This document shows, piece after piece, positions 47,644 to 58,938 of a DNA stretch of 64,000 bases. Below the pieces are notes generated by a model. That model was not told the DNA's origin. It was given only the letters and a program-made list of their open reading frames with translations, and did no database searches. Made by a program: the position numbers and the translations under genes. This DNA comes from an uncultured Clostridium sp. (GTDB lineage: Bacteria > Bacillota > Clostridia > TANB77 > CAG-508): positions 1 to 64,000 of the forward strand of contig CANOSM010000002.1 in NCBI GenBank assembly GCA_947569365.1. The letters run 5' to 3'. How positions within the stretch are numbered: position 1 is the first letter of the stretch; each line of letters begins with the position of its first letter.

Positions 47644-50600
47644 ATATACTTGCCCAACTATCAAAATGTTGTAAATGATTTTTTACTAATGTATTGTATT
47701 GCAAGTATCTTTGCATTGTATATAATTCTGACATACTGTTGCTGACTGGTGTTCCTGTGGCAAATACAACTCCTTTTCCTCCGTGTTATTTCGTCCATAT
47801 ACTGACATTTCATAAACATATCGGAACTTTTTTGTGCATCTCCACTTTGAACTCCTGCAATTTTTTTCATTTTACTTTGTAAAAATAAGTTCTTATAATA
47901 GTGTGCCTCATCTACAAATAGTCTATCAACTCCGTAATTGCTCAAATGTAATTACATCATCTTTTTTATCTGCATTGTTTAGCTTTTCTAATTTTGCCTC
48001 TAGTGCTTTTTTCGTTCTTTCTAGCTCTCTTATTGTAAATTTTTCGCCCTCCATTGCTTTTGTTTCTTCTATACCCTCTATTATTTCTTCTATTTGCGAC
48101 TCTAAAAAATACCTCTGTCTTTCTACTGACATAGGTATTTTTTCAAATTGACTGTGTCCTATCAAAATGGCGTCAAAATCTCCTGTTGCTATTTTAGACA
48201 CAAACTTTTTTCTATTGTTTTTTGAAAAGTCTTTTTTAGTTGTTACTAAAATGTTTGCTGATGGGTATAATTGTAGGAACTCATTTGAGAATTGTTCAAC
48301 AATATGGTTAGGAACTACAAAAATACTTTTGTTACATAGTCCTAATCTTTTGCTTTCCATTGCACTTGCTACCATTTCAAAAGTCTTTCCTGCTCCGTAC
48401 TTCGTGAGCAAGTAAAGTGTTTCCATTATATAATATTCTTGCAATAGCATTGACTTGATGTTCTCGTAGTTTTATTTCTGGATTCATTCCATAAAATTTT
48501 AGATAACTTCCGTCATATTGTCTATTTCTTATACTATTAAACTTTTCATTATATAATTTTACTAGCTTTTCTCGTCTGTCTGGATCTTTGAAAATCCATT
48601 CTTCAAACTTCATTCTAATTTCGTCTTGTTTCGCTTGTGCTATTGCCGTTTGTTGTTTATCTATAACACTTTTTTCATCATCTGTTCCAACATTTATTTT
48701 TTTGTATATTTTTATATCGTTTAGATTTAAAGTAGTTTCAATTATTTTATATGCACTTGCTTTTTTTACACCATAAGTCTTTGTTGCTTTAACTCCTTTA
48801 TCTACTGATTTTCCTGTAACATTCCAAGCTCCTGTAAATTCAGAGTAATGCACTTTTATTTCTTCCTTTGCCCAATCTTGTGTATCTAACAATTCATATA
48901 TAAACTGTTCTATATATTCTGGTGGTATCCAAGTAGCTCCTAGTTTTACTGCTATTTCGCTTGCTTTTATATCTTCTGGTATTGCTTTCTCTAGCTCTCT
49001 AACATTTACTTCAAATTCTGGATTAGCATCTGCTATTCTTCTTGCAATATTTAACTTTTCTCTTACATTTCCAGATAAATACTCATCTGCTGTTACATAC
49101 TTTTTTTCTTCAGCAGGTGTGTCTGGTATTCTAAATATTTGCCCCTCTAAATCTTTGACAAGTTCATCTTCTGTTTTATCTGTAATGGACTGCATATATT
49201 CCATATCAACTTTTGCTTTTTCTGTTAGAGAAACAATAAGTGCCTCATTACTTGTATCTACCTTTGTTATTTCTTTTTTGGCTTTTATTGTTTTCTTTGA
49301 AAACATATCTGCTTTTCTTTGGAAGTTACCTTTTGAATCTGTTATTTCTAATGAGCATAGTAAGTAATAGCTACTATCTTCGGAAAAGGCTTGATTATTT
49401 CCTCTGCTGTTTATTCTTCCATACTTCTTTACAAAATTATCGTATAATCTATTTAATCTTTCTTGTTCTATTTTTATTTCATTGTCGCTACTATCATCAA
49501 CTTGTAAATCTATAAGTTTTCTAGTGCAATCTCGTATTTCTACCATACCTTTTATTCTGTTTTGTGTTGTTTCTGGCAAGTCTTTTTCAAACATTCTACT
49601 GTTTTCTCTATAATATACTTTGCCGTCAATAACAGTATAAGAATAGTTTTTTACTGTCGGATCTGCTTGTATAGATTTTTCTTCATCTTCTATTAGCTCG
49701 TCTAAATCGTATTCTTCTATCTCTGATTCTATATTAGAAATAGCATTAGATAGCATATAATCTAAATCGCTACCCTCTATCATTTTACACTCTGTTCGTT
49801 CTCCTCCATATTGTGAGCTTTCCTTTGTCATTGTTCCCATAATCATATTAGGGTTATCAACAAAATACTTATTCATTCTAATTCCATTTTCAGTTGTATC
49901 AAGATTTACCCAATCATCTTCTATATCTGTGATTTTATCTCTTTTCTTTAAGAATATAATATCTGATGTTACTTCTGTTCCTGCATTACTTTTGAAAGTA
50001 TTGTCTGGTAGCCTTATTGCTCCAATAAGTTCTGCTCTTTGTGATATATATTTTCTAACACTACTATTTTCTTTGTCCATTGTTCCTTTACTTGTAACAA
50101 GTGCTATTATTCCTCCGTGGGCGAACTTTGTCTATTGTCTTTGCAAAAAAGTAATCGTGCAACACAAATTTATTTTTGTTGTATCTTCTATCATTAGGTT
50201 TTATTTTATTATCAAATGGCACATTTCCTATTGCAACATCAAAAAAGTTGTCTGGCATATTTGTTTTTTCAAAAGGTTGTATTGCAATAGTAGATTTTTG
50301 GTATAATTGTTGTGCTATTCTTCCAGAAATACTATCTAATTCTACGCCATACATTTTGCAACTATCATTTAATTTTTCTGGTAGCATTCCTAAAAAATTA
50401 CCTACACCGACAAGACGGCTCTAATATATTTGCTTGTTTTAGTCCCATATTTTGTAATGCTTTATAAATGTTTCTTATAACTACTGGTGGTGTATAATAT
50501 GCTGTTACACTTGAAGCTCTTGCGTCTTTATATTCATCTTCAGTAAGTAATTCTTTTAATTCTGCATACTCATTTGCCCAACTATCATTTTTATCTTCAA

Positions 50601-52668
50601 ATGCTGATTTTAAGCCACCCCACCCAACATATTTTGAAAGTATTTCTTGTTCAGAGGTAGTTGCATATCTGTTTTGTTCTTCGCATAATTTTAATATTTT
50701 TATAGCCTCAACATTATTTTTGTATTTTTCTTTTGCTGTTCCTATACCTAAATTATCGTCTGTAATCTTGAAATTGTTTCTTTCTTCAGTAGGTATTTCT
50801 GGGTGTAAGTCAAAATATTCAATATTTCTATTCTTTTTGATTAGCTTTTCTGCTATTATTTCCTGTTCTTTTGTTTCTTCTATTTGTTCTTCTGGTGTTA
50901 CTTCGTTTGGTTGTTCTCGTTGTTTCTCATAGTTTTCTGCTAGTGCTTGTGCTAAATGTCTAAAATAATCTACTACATCTCCATTATGAAAGTCTATTTT
51001 GACTATCATATCTTTTATTCCTGCTTGTTCTTCTGGTGTTGTAGCTTTTATATTATCAATGATATTTCCAATTTCAAAATAATGTGTATTAGTTTCTGTT
51101 TTTATTTCAATAATTTGCCCTAAATCAATTCCCTTTTCCTCTATAAAAGTATCTAGCCACTTATTGAAAGCACTTTCAACTTTTTCTTCTACCTTTGGCA
51201 TTTCTCTATCTTTTAAGTAATCATTCATAGGATTTTCAGCTACTTTTTCTAATATATCTTTTATAGCTACTGTCCTTTGATCCAATGGAAATTGATTATC
51301 ATACATTGTTATTGTTTGATTATCTATATTTGAAATAGTAAATTCTTGAAAGCCTATATAGATAATATCTCCTAACATAAATGTATAATCGTCTTTATTA
51401 TTTTCTGTACTTGTTGTTTCTCCATCAAAAAAAGAAGTATTATCTACTTCCTTTTCATTGTCTTGTTCTTCTAATTGTAAATTAGTTCCCTTATTGCTGT
51501 CTGTTCTGCTGTTGCTCGAATGTTGTTCATTTGCCCCACCCATTCCATTTGGTTGGTTGCTTTCATTTCCTCTGTTATTCCATATTGCTGTTTCATCTTC
51601 TCTACTTCCTGTGCTATTCTGTTTACTACTGTTTCCTGTATCATTATTAGATGTTGTGTTAGTTTGTTGCTCGTTACTAGAATTGTGTAAGTTCCCCTCT
51701 TGTTCTCTTTTAGATATTTCAATCTCATTTTGGCGAACTTGCCTAGATTCACTTTCTTGTTTGTTTTCTCTATCATTAAGTCTGGTATTAGATAATTCCC
51801 TTTTTGTGTGTAAGTTAGATTCATTCTCAACACTTCCTTTCTCATTTTCTTTATTATAAATACTTTGTTTTACTTTCTCAAATGTGTAATTTTTCTTTTT
51901 TTCTTGTTTTTGCACATTTATTACTGTTTTTGAAACTTCTAATAATATTTCTTTTGAAAAGTCCCTAGTTGCTGTTCCAAGTATAGACATTGTTTCAAAA
52001 GTGTTAAACTTTTCTATTCCAGAAAAATAGCCTTTTGGAATATACTCATTTACATCTAACCCACATCTTGACATTGTTAAAGCCATTGTACTGTATAACA
52101 ATATTTCTAAAAATGCACTTTCTAATTGTTCATTATCTAGTTTTTCTAATTCACTATTAGCTGTTACAGATTTTAAATCTTCTAAATAGTCCTGCATATT
52201 ATCTACTACACGATTATATACTGTTGATATTATTGCTAAAGGCAAACTGCTTTTATCTTCCATTGTTCCAAATTTATCTTCTAATGCCTCTATAATATCT
52301 TCTGTGTATTTTTCTTCTGCTTGCCATAGTTTGAATTTTCTGCCGTAAACATCACTATTAGTATCTGATACATCAAAAACAAATCGTAACCCTAATTCGC
52401 CCTCTTTTTCTGTTATTAAGGCTATTCCTCTTGAGCCTTTATTGATCCACCTTTTTAGCTTTTTATTCCATATTGTTGTTTCTGCACAAGCTACTGCGTC
52501 TGGTCTTTGTGCATATATCAATATTTGTTCATCAAACCTATATTTATAATTAAAACTTGCTCTTTTTAAAAACGAAATCCAGTTGTCTGCATTTTTTCCT
52601 ACATTTAATGTTGTTTCAAAATATAATTCTGTTATTTGTTTTTCTTTTCTAGTTAGTTCTTTTGCCAA
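47642..52668 (-). CDS. Methyltransferase-helicase of a mobile element, truncated, needs five +1 shifts
   Basis: Large antirestriction/DarB- or LtrC-like protein. Residues 1-130 resemble an ArdC-type N-terminus ([30 protein letters not shown]). A Gln/Asn/Ser-rich linker near 290-420 and a methyltransferase domain follow: [39 protein letters not shown] superfamily 2 helicase follows with [29 protein letters not shown] and [13 protein letters not shown]. It ends [11 protein letters not shown] and a stop at 47642, where relatives continue for hundreds of residues. Five in-phase CGG sites, each in phase after correcting the one before, give 1673 codons plus stop. Confidence 0.8.
47781..47783 (-). 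other. In-phase CGG, +1 recoding site 7 (helicase)
   Basis: ACA CGGA GGA: skipping C restores [17 protein letters not shown]. Confidence 0.85.
47932..47934 (-). other. In-phase CGG, +1 recoding site 8 (helicase DEAH region)
   Basis: TTA CGGA GTT: skipping C restores [14 protein letters not shown]; otherwise a stop follows two codons later. Confidence 0.85.
48395..48397 (-). other. In-phase CGG, +1 recoding site 9 (helicase Walker A)
   Basis: GTA CGGA GCA: skipping C restores [11 protein letters not shown], the ATP-binding loop. Confidence 0.88.
50115..50117 (-). other. In-phase CGG, +1 recoding site 10 (methyltransferase)
   Basis: CCA CGGA GGA: skipping C restores [16 protein letters not shown]. 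Confidence 0.88.
50407..50409 (-). other. In-phase CGG, +1 recoding site 11 (methyltransferase motif I)
   Basis: TGT CGGT GTA: skipping C restores EPSCGVGNF, the cofactor-binding loop. Confidence 0.88.
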
Positions 52669-52707
52669 TTTTCTCCCTCCTCTCGTTTTTAATTTTTTTA
52701 TAATCTA

Positions 52708-52926
52708 TTACTCTATTTCTTCGCCTAAAAACAGGAATAGTGCTTTTTTGTTTTTTCTTATTGCTTTCCTTAAACTTACCAATGTTTTTATGTCTGTTAT
52801 TGTATAATTAGGCATTTTCTCTAAATCTTCAAATTGCATATTAAGTATTGCTTTTTCTGTATTTATTCCTATTTCAGCTAGTCTTTCAATCATCTTTTGT
52901 ATTTGAGCTATATTGTACTTTGCCAT
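52708..52926 (-). CDS. Small mobile-element protein, unknown
   Basis: A 72-residue helical protein (YNIAQIQKMIERLAEIGINT) with no recognised family. It lies between the adhesin and the helicase gene in the same direction. AAAAGGAGTG precedes its ATG. Confidence 0.65.
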   Translation of the reverse strand: MAKYNIAQIQKMIERLAEIGINTEKAILNMQFEDLEKMPNYTITDIKTLVSLRKAIRKNKKALFLFLGEEIE

Positions 52927-52992
52927 TTTTCACTCCTTTTTAAGCAATAATGGTGGCTACTCGTTGGCCACCATTTTGCTTATATGATTTTT

Positions 52993-55900
52993 TTATCTAT
53001 TTTTATTTTTTAATTTTATAACTACTAATGTTGCAAGTCCTAGTAATGAAATAACAGAAATACTTATTGCTAATAACATATTTCTTGTATCTCCGTGTTT
53101 TTGGAGTTTCTATTTTTTGATTTTCAAATTCAAAACTATATACTGTGTTTTCTTCTTGAATTTCTACACCATCTACAAAAACTCCTTTGTCATTTATCTC
53201 TACTTTGGCTACTCTATTAGATAATTCGTAGTCCTTTGGAGATTTTAGTTCTTTTATATAAAATGTGCCATAGCGTAAATCTTCAAAAGTAACGAATCCG
53301 TCCTCTTTGTTTGCTTTTATTTCTTTAATTAATTTTGTGCATTCGCTATCTTCATAAATTCCAAAAGTAAATTTATCTTTGATAATTTCTTTTGTTTTAC
53401 TATCTACTTTTACTACTCTAATATCTTTTAGAATAGGCATATCTTTCATTTCAACTCTTTGTGTTTCCTTATCTTCTGTTACTATAAATTCTATTTCTTC
53501 TGTTAATTCAAATCCGTATGGAGCTGTCTTTTCAATTAGTTTGAATTTTTTATTTTCTTCCAAACCTATAACTTTGTGTGGCTCTTTTGTTGACACCCAC
53601 TCGTCTATTACATTTCCATCTTCGTCAACTACTTGTAGCTCTGCTCCCTCTAATTCTTCGCCTGTTGTAAGGTCTGTTTTTACTACTTCTACAATTTTGT
53701 CTATCATTTCAATTTTTTGTGTTTCTTTATCTTCTGTTACTGTAAATTCAATGTCTGTTGCTTTTACATATCCATCAACTACAATTTCTTCGTGAAGTAC
53801 ATAGCTTTCGTTCTCGATTAAGCCACTAACTTTATGAGGCTCTTTTGTTGATACCCATTTATCAACTATATTTTTTGTTTTTGTACTTGTTACAACTAAT
53901 GTTGCTCCCTCTAATTCTTCGCCTGCAATATTCACTTTTGATATTTCTACTATTTTGTCTATCATTTTTATTTCTTGTGTTTCTTTATCAGTTGTAACTG
54001 TGAACTCTATTTTATTTGATATTACGAATGTGTCTGGAGCATAGTCCTCATATAATGTGTAAGTTTCTCCCTCTACCAAATTATTTATTGCGTGTTTTTC
54101 TTTTGTTGATGTCCAACTATCTACAACATTTCCGTCTTTATCTACTACTTTTAGCTCTGCTCCCTCGACTTCTTTTCCTCCAATATCTTCTTTTGACATT
54201 GTTACTTGTTTATCTATCATTACAACTTTTTGTATATTTGCTGTATTTTCTACTGTGAATTTTATTGAAGTTGCTTTTACAAAAGACTCTGGTGCTATCT
54301 CCTCTGTTAGTGTGTATTCTTTTCCTACTTGTAAGCCCTCTATTTTGTGAGTTTTTTCACTAGATACCCAACTATCTATTACTTCGTTATTTTCGTCTGT
54401 AACAGTTAGTTTTGCACCAACAAGCTCTTTTTCTCCTGTTATATCTATTTTGCTAATTTCTATTGCTGTTGTTTTATTTTCAATATCTTTTTCTACAATA
54501 TATTCTTTTGTTACTGTGTCTTTTTGTTCAAACACTACTTTGTGTTCTGTTTCGTCTAATACTGCTCCATCTATTGTTGTCAATTCCTTTAAATGATAGC
54601 GTCCCATTGGCAAGTCTGTAACTGTCAATGTTCCATCTGCTTTTAGGTTATATACTCCTACTACTTTTCCTTTTTCGTATATAGTAGATCCGTCAGCATA
54701 GTCGATTATTTTTTCATCTGTTACTAATTCAAAAGATATTTTCGTAAAGTCAATATCTTTTATCATTGTTTTGTCCATATCTTCTCTTAATGCTACCTTT
54801 TTATTTAATTTTAGTGTTCCTGTTGGTTGACTATTCTTTGCTGTTACTGTAATCCAAGCGTCAAAATCTTTATCATAATTTAAAGTAGCATTTCTATTAT
54901 CTACTTTGAATGTTAGCTCTCCGTCTAATTGTATGAAACCTGTCGGAATTTTTACCTCTAACAATTTATAATTTCCAGCCTCTAACTTTGTTTCTGTTTT
55001 TGCTATGCCCTCGTTATTCGTTGTCCAAGATTTATAATATTTATCTCCTACTTTACATTCAACTTGTTCCCATTTCTTTGTATCTTCATTTTGTCTGTAT
55101 AATTCAAAAGTTGCATTTGAATAAGTTACAAATTTCCCTGTCTTTTTATCTTGTTTTTGTAATTTAATATATGCCTCGAAAGGATAATCATTTGCTACAA
55201 GTTCTTTTACTGGTGTTTTACTATCTTTATCTATTGTTACATAGAATTGCTCTACTGTTTCTATTTCTGGAGATGGCGTATAGGTTTCATTGACTGTATA
55301 TTCGCCATAGGCAAGTAAACTAGAAGTTCCGTGTCCGTTACTTCCTGTTCTAAAAATTGAATATTCATCATCTGCAAATTCGTTTAGATGTTTCTTTGCC
55401 TCATCAAAACTACCATAGAAATTAACATATTTTGAAAGTATTGCTGTGAACTCTGCTCCCTCTACTGTTTCTGCTACTGCATTATTATTTGAGGTTATCT
55501 TTATAACTTCAAAAGGTGCTTGTTCTACTTTATTTGTTACTGTTCCACTTGTTTTTATTACTGGTGTGCTACTGTCTTTGTATGAAAGTGTGTAAGTATA
55601 AGTGTTTGTGTCCTTTGTGTAGCCTGTTGGAACAATGGTTTCTTTTGAGTAAAAATTTCCCATTGGAAGACCTGTCAATTTACTTCCATTTACACTTATT
55701 TGTGCAGGTGTAGTAGTGTTTGTAATTTTAACACTTGCTACTCCATATTCATTAAATGTGAATTTTGCAATTTCTTCATCTTTTGAAAAATATTTTACTG
55801 TACCTTTTTTATTGTAAATGTCAGAACTTGCATATAAAGTATATTCAGCTCCTTTTATGCTTGCGTCCCCGTGATGACTTGTTCCATCAACTCTATTTTG

Positions 55901-57097
55901 ATTTCCTGTTTTAATATCAATTTTTGTAATTTCTATTTCTCCTGTTGGCTCATCATCAACAATTGCTTGTGTTGCTGTTTCATTAGGTTTTACCTCTACT
56001 CTGTAAGTTTCTGTGTTTAATAAGTATCCCTCTGGGCTAGACTTTTCTTTGACTAGATAAGTGCCTTTTTTGATTTTCTCTAGTGTAATTTTTCCATTTG
56101 TTACTTCAACATCTTGATTAAATCCATTTGCTCCTGTAACATTGAAAACTGCTCCCTCAACTAAATCTCCATTTGTGTTTAGTTTGTTTAACTCTAAATT
56201 TCCTAAAAGGTTTATTTTTAAATCTAAATTCATTGTTACTGGATCATTATAGTGCATTGCATAAAGTTGGTTTTGCACTCCATCTCTAAATGAAAAATAT
56301 ATTGTTGTGTCATTATCTCTTGTTTCTTCTTTGATAATTCCCCAATTCTTCATCATTTCATCTGATATTCTATAATTTTCTCTTGTGCAATCTTCATTAA
56401 CTGTAATATTCATTGTGTTTTCGCCTTTATTGTGAGTAATTCTTATTCCCTCTGTTGTTATATCTGCACTTGTATAATCTGCTAATACTCCGTTTGTGTC
56501 AGTTAGTGTTGTTGTTTCTCCTGCCTCTAATGTTATTGTAGTATTACAAAAACTAGGTTTTCTTTGCATATTATCAATTTTACTATTTACTTCATTTTTA
56601 AAAGCTACATATCTTCCTTGTACTGCCGAATCAATAAATGTTGCATTAGATTGTCCCAATGTTTCCCAGATGTATTGTTGTGTAAATACATAAGCCTCTT
56701 TTACCCATATCATATCAGAAGCTAGTATCCCTCCATCAACAGTATAATCTCCGTGTTTTGAGTACCACCCAAAATATGCTACTTTACAGGCTCTCTTAAC
56801 TGTTGCGTCAGTTGGTGTATAATATTCTCCGTTATATGCTGTACCTGTTGTAAAATCAACTCCGTGTTCAGCACAAAATACTGTTTTAGCCTCTCTTGTT
56901 GTTGTATTTACCAATCTTCTAATCAATACTCCATATTCAGTATTTCGATTATCTGTTGTTTTCATTCCAGATCCGAATTGACCTCCTGCCCAAGTTCCTG
57001 TTCCAGAAACTGCAAAAACTGGTTGTACTGTGCTAAATAATGTTAGCACTAAAAGTATAATTGCTAAAATTTTATTTATCTTTTTTGTTTTTAACAT
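52993..57097 (-). CDS. Thioester-domain, Cna-B repeat adhesin, needs +1 shift for its wall anchor
   Basis: Surface protein of 1367 residues after correction. Signal peptide 1-29. A thioester domain has Cys75 (TVFCAEHG) and Gln140 (FTQQYIWE), a covalent host-binding pair. Cna-B/SpaA-type domains follow, with four tandem 86-residue copies at 879-1221. The sorting signal is split: CCA AAA ACA CGG AGA reads PKTRRYK and ends without an anchor, while skipping the C gives TPKTGDTRNM. A hydrophobic helix (LLAISISVISLLGLATLVV) and KLKNKNR follow, stop at 52993. Sortase would cut at TPKTG. About fourteen other CGG triplets in the gene are out of phase and harmless. Confidence 0.88.
53093..53095 (-). 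other. In-phase CGG, +1 recoding site 12 (adhesin sorting signal)
   Basis: ACA CGGA GAT: the skipped C supplies the Gly of the sortase motif TPKTG. Confidence 0.88.
53435..54463 (-). repeat. Four tandem 86-residue Cna-B repeats in the adhesin
   Basis: Each unit carries a version of SKxDIxGxELEGAxLxV, then WVSTKEPHKVxGL, then TVTEDKETQKIEMIDKI. The copies are diverged at DNA level but aligned end to end, about 258 bp each. Confidence 0.85.
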
Positions 57098-57165
57098 TAA
57101 AATTTCCTCCTTTAACTAAAAAAAGAACAAGCTATTGCCTGTTCCATCTTAAATATTTTTATTTT

Positions 57166-57825
57166 TTAGTGATATAAATTTATAGTCCATTTATTGCAAT
57201 ATGGACAACTAAATACCTCATACCCACTAGGACAATTCTTGTAATAGGTGTCATTATCTATTTCATAATTTGTCCATTTATCGCCCCATTTTTTTATTTC
57301 TGCATTATATATTGCCTCTGCCTCTGCTTTTGAATTATACCATCCATTACTTGAATGACTACACTTTGGAGCATTATTTGTGTTATTGGTATTTTTATTT
57401 TGATTTGTATTAGTATTCGTTTCTTCCTTTTTTTCTGTTGTATTACTATTATTTACTTTTGTATCTTCTTGCACTTTTACTTGTGAATCTTGCTTTGGTT
57501 GTGTTGCCTGTGTTGGTTTTGTTTGTGTATTTTTATTTGTGTTATCACTTTTATTTGCTTTCTCTACAACAGGTGTTGTTGGCTCTTTTGTTGTTTCCTG
57601 CACTTTTATTTCTTCATCTTGTCTTGTTTCTGCCTGTGCTACTGTGTTTTCTACTTGTTCGACTATATTTTCTTGTGTTTCCTCTGCTGTTTCACTTGCT
57701 ATAATATTTTCTTGCTGTGATGAATTTGTGAAGTCAACTACTTTTTCCCCTTTTTCGTTTACTGCTCCATAATAACTAAAACTTGAAATCATTGCCATAA
57801 ATAAAATTAAAATAATTTTTTTCAT
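57166..57825 (-). CDS. Secreted protein with low-complexity linker and Cys motif
   Basis: 219 residues. Signal peptide (KKIILILFMAMISSFSYYGA), then a long Thr/Asn/Gln/Glu-rich linker (residues 35-150). A compact C-terminal domain follows with CSHSSNGWYNSKAEAEAIYN and CPSGYEVFSCPYCNKW, probably a metal- or disulfide-stabilised fold. It lies directly upstream of the adhesin and is probably cotranscribed. No catalytic motif seen. Confidence 0.75.
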   Translation of the reverse strand: MKKIILILFMAMISSFSYYGAVNEKGEKVVDFTNSSQQENIIASETAEETQENIVEQVENTVAQAETRQDEEIKVQETTKEPTTPVVEKANKSDNTNKNTQTKPTQATQPKQDSQVKVQEDTKVNNSNTTEKKEETNTNTNQNKNTNNTNNAPKCSHSSNGWYNSKAEAEAIYNAEIKKWGDKWTNYEIDNDTYYKNCPSGYEVFSCPYCNKWTINLYH

Positions 57826-58013
57826 ATCTCATTCCTCCCTTTGCCTTTATTTTAGTAGGTTTGTGGGAGGAAAACAAAGGTGTAATTTTTATTTTTTTCG
57901 CTTATTTGTATATTTATAAATATATTCTTTTCAGTTAGTATATAGCTAGTATTAAAAGGGGTTTGTAAGGGGGAATTTTATAAAAAATACTCCCACGATT
58001 TTTGGGCATAATT

Positions 58014-58938
58014 CTAGCGTTCATAACTTTGCTTTTTTTCCTCCCTTTCGTTGTGTTCTTCAATACATTTCACAATAAAGTCCTCTGCTTGCTTTTCTGT
58101 TTGAATACTTTTAGGGAGTATCTTTTGTATTCTTTCTTTGTTTAGTTTAAATTTTTCTACTTGATTAGGTTTTTGTTCTCCCATTATTTCTTCAATTTTA
58201 TCTGCTGTAAGTTTTCCCTCTTGACTTAACATTTTTAAGTGTCTAGCTTGTGATACATTCGGTGTTTTCTCATCATAATCAAAAATATTAAGTATTACAT
58301 ATTGCTCATCTTCTGTTAGATATGATAAGTCAACAGCAGGACTAAAGGCTATTCTTTCTTCATCAACTAATTTCAATAACTCTGGTATTAGTTCAGTTAG
58401 TCGAATATATCTTTGAATATTTGTTGCACTTTCTCCAAGTTCTTCTGCTACTTTTTCTCTTGTTGTTTTATTTGATAACTTCTGTCCGATTTGGTCAGAA
58501 GTTAAATCTTTTCTTTGTCCTTGATGTTTTTCTGCCTCTAATTTCATTTTATATGCAAATGCTTTTTCACTTGGCAATATCTTTGTTCTTTGCATATTAC
58601 TATCTACCATTATTATTGTTGCCTCGTCATCACTTAAATCACGAATAATACAAGGCACTTCTTTTAAATTAGCAAGCTGACTTGCTCTTTTTCTTCTGTG
58701 TCCAGAAATAATTTCATAATTTCCGTCATCTCTTTGCCTTACTACTAATGGCATTATTATTCCACCTGTTTTTACGGTTTCTACCATATTTTCCATTTCT
58801 TTATCATCATTTACTTGAAATGGGTGATTTGGAAAGTCAAATAATTTCTCTAATGGTATTGGAATTGCTTTCTCAATATTCAAAATGTCTTTTCCGTTGC
58901 ACAGGCTCAAAAATATCATCTAGTGTAGGCAACTTCAT
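58014..58938 (-). CDS. parB: ParB-family partition protein, needs +1 shift at CGG
   Basis: Starts MKLPTLDDIFEPVQ at 58938, then CGG. Skipping the C gives GKDILNIEKAIPIPLEKLFD and the ParB nuclease-like/CTP domain: HPFQVNDDKEMENMV, EIISGHRRKRASQL, VPCIIRDLSDDEATIIMVDSNMQR. The helix-turn-helix TREKVAEELGESATNIQRYI follows. Corrected length 307 residues. It overlaps the end of parA by 23 bp. Probably for segregation or maintenance of the element. Confidence 0.88.
58894..58896 (-). other. In-phase CGG, +1 recoding site 13 (parB)
   Basis: CAA CGGA AAA at codon 15: skipping C joins the RBS-side leader MKLPTLDDIFEPVQ to GKDILNIEKA. Confidence 0.85.

Noticed and set aside
51471..51845. A 124-codon minus-strand frame inside the methylase-helicase gene
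   Set aside because: It lies within the Gln/Asn-rich linker of the larger gene in another frame and has no RBS or family match.
53435..54463. Adhesin repeats as a recent tandem duplication
   Set aside because: The four units align as protein but are diverged at DNA level, so they are old domain repeats.
57438..57772. Open frames on the plus strand opposite the secreted low-complexity protein
   Set aside because: They are shadows of the Thr/Gln/Glu-rich linker and have Leu/Phe/Cys-rich, non-protein-like sequence.
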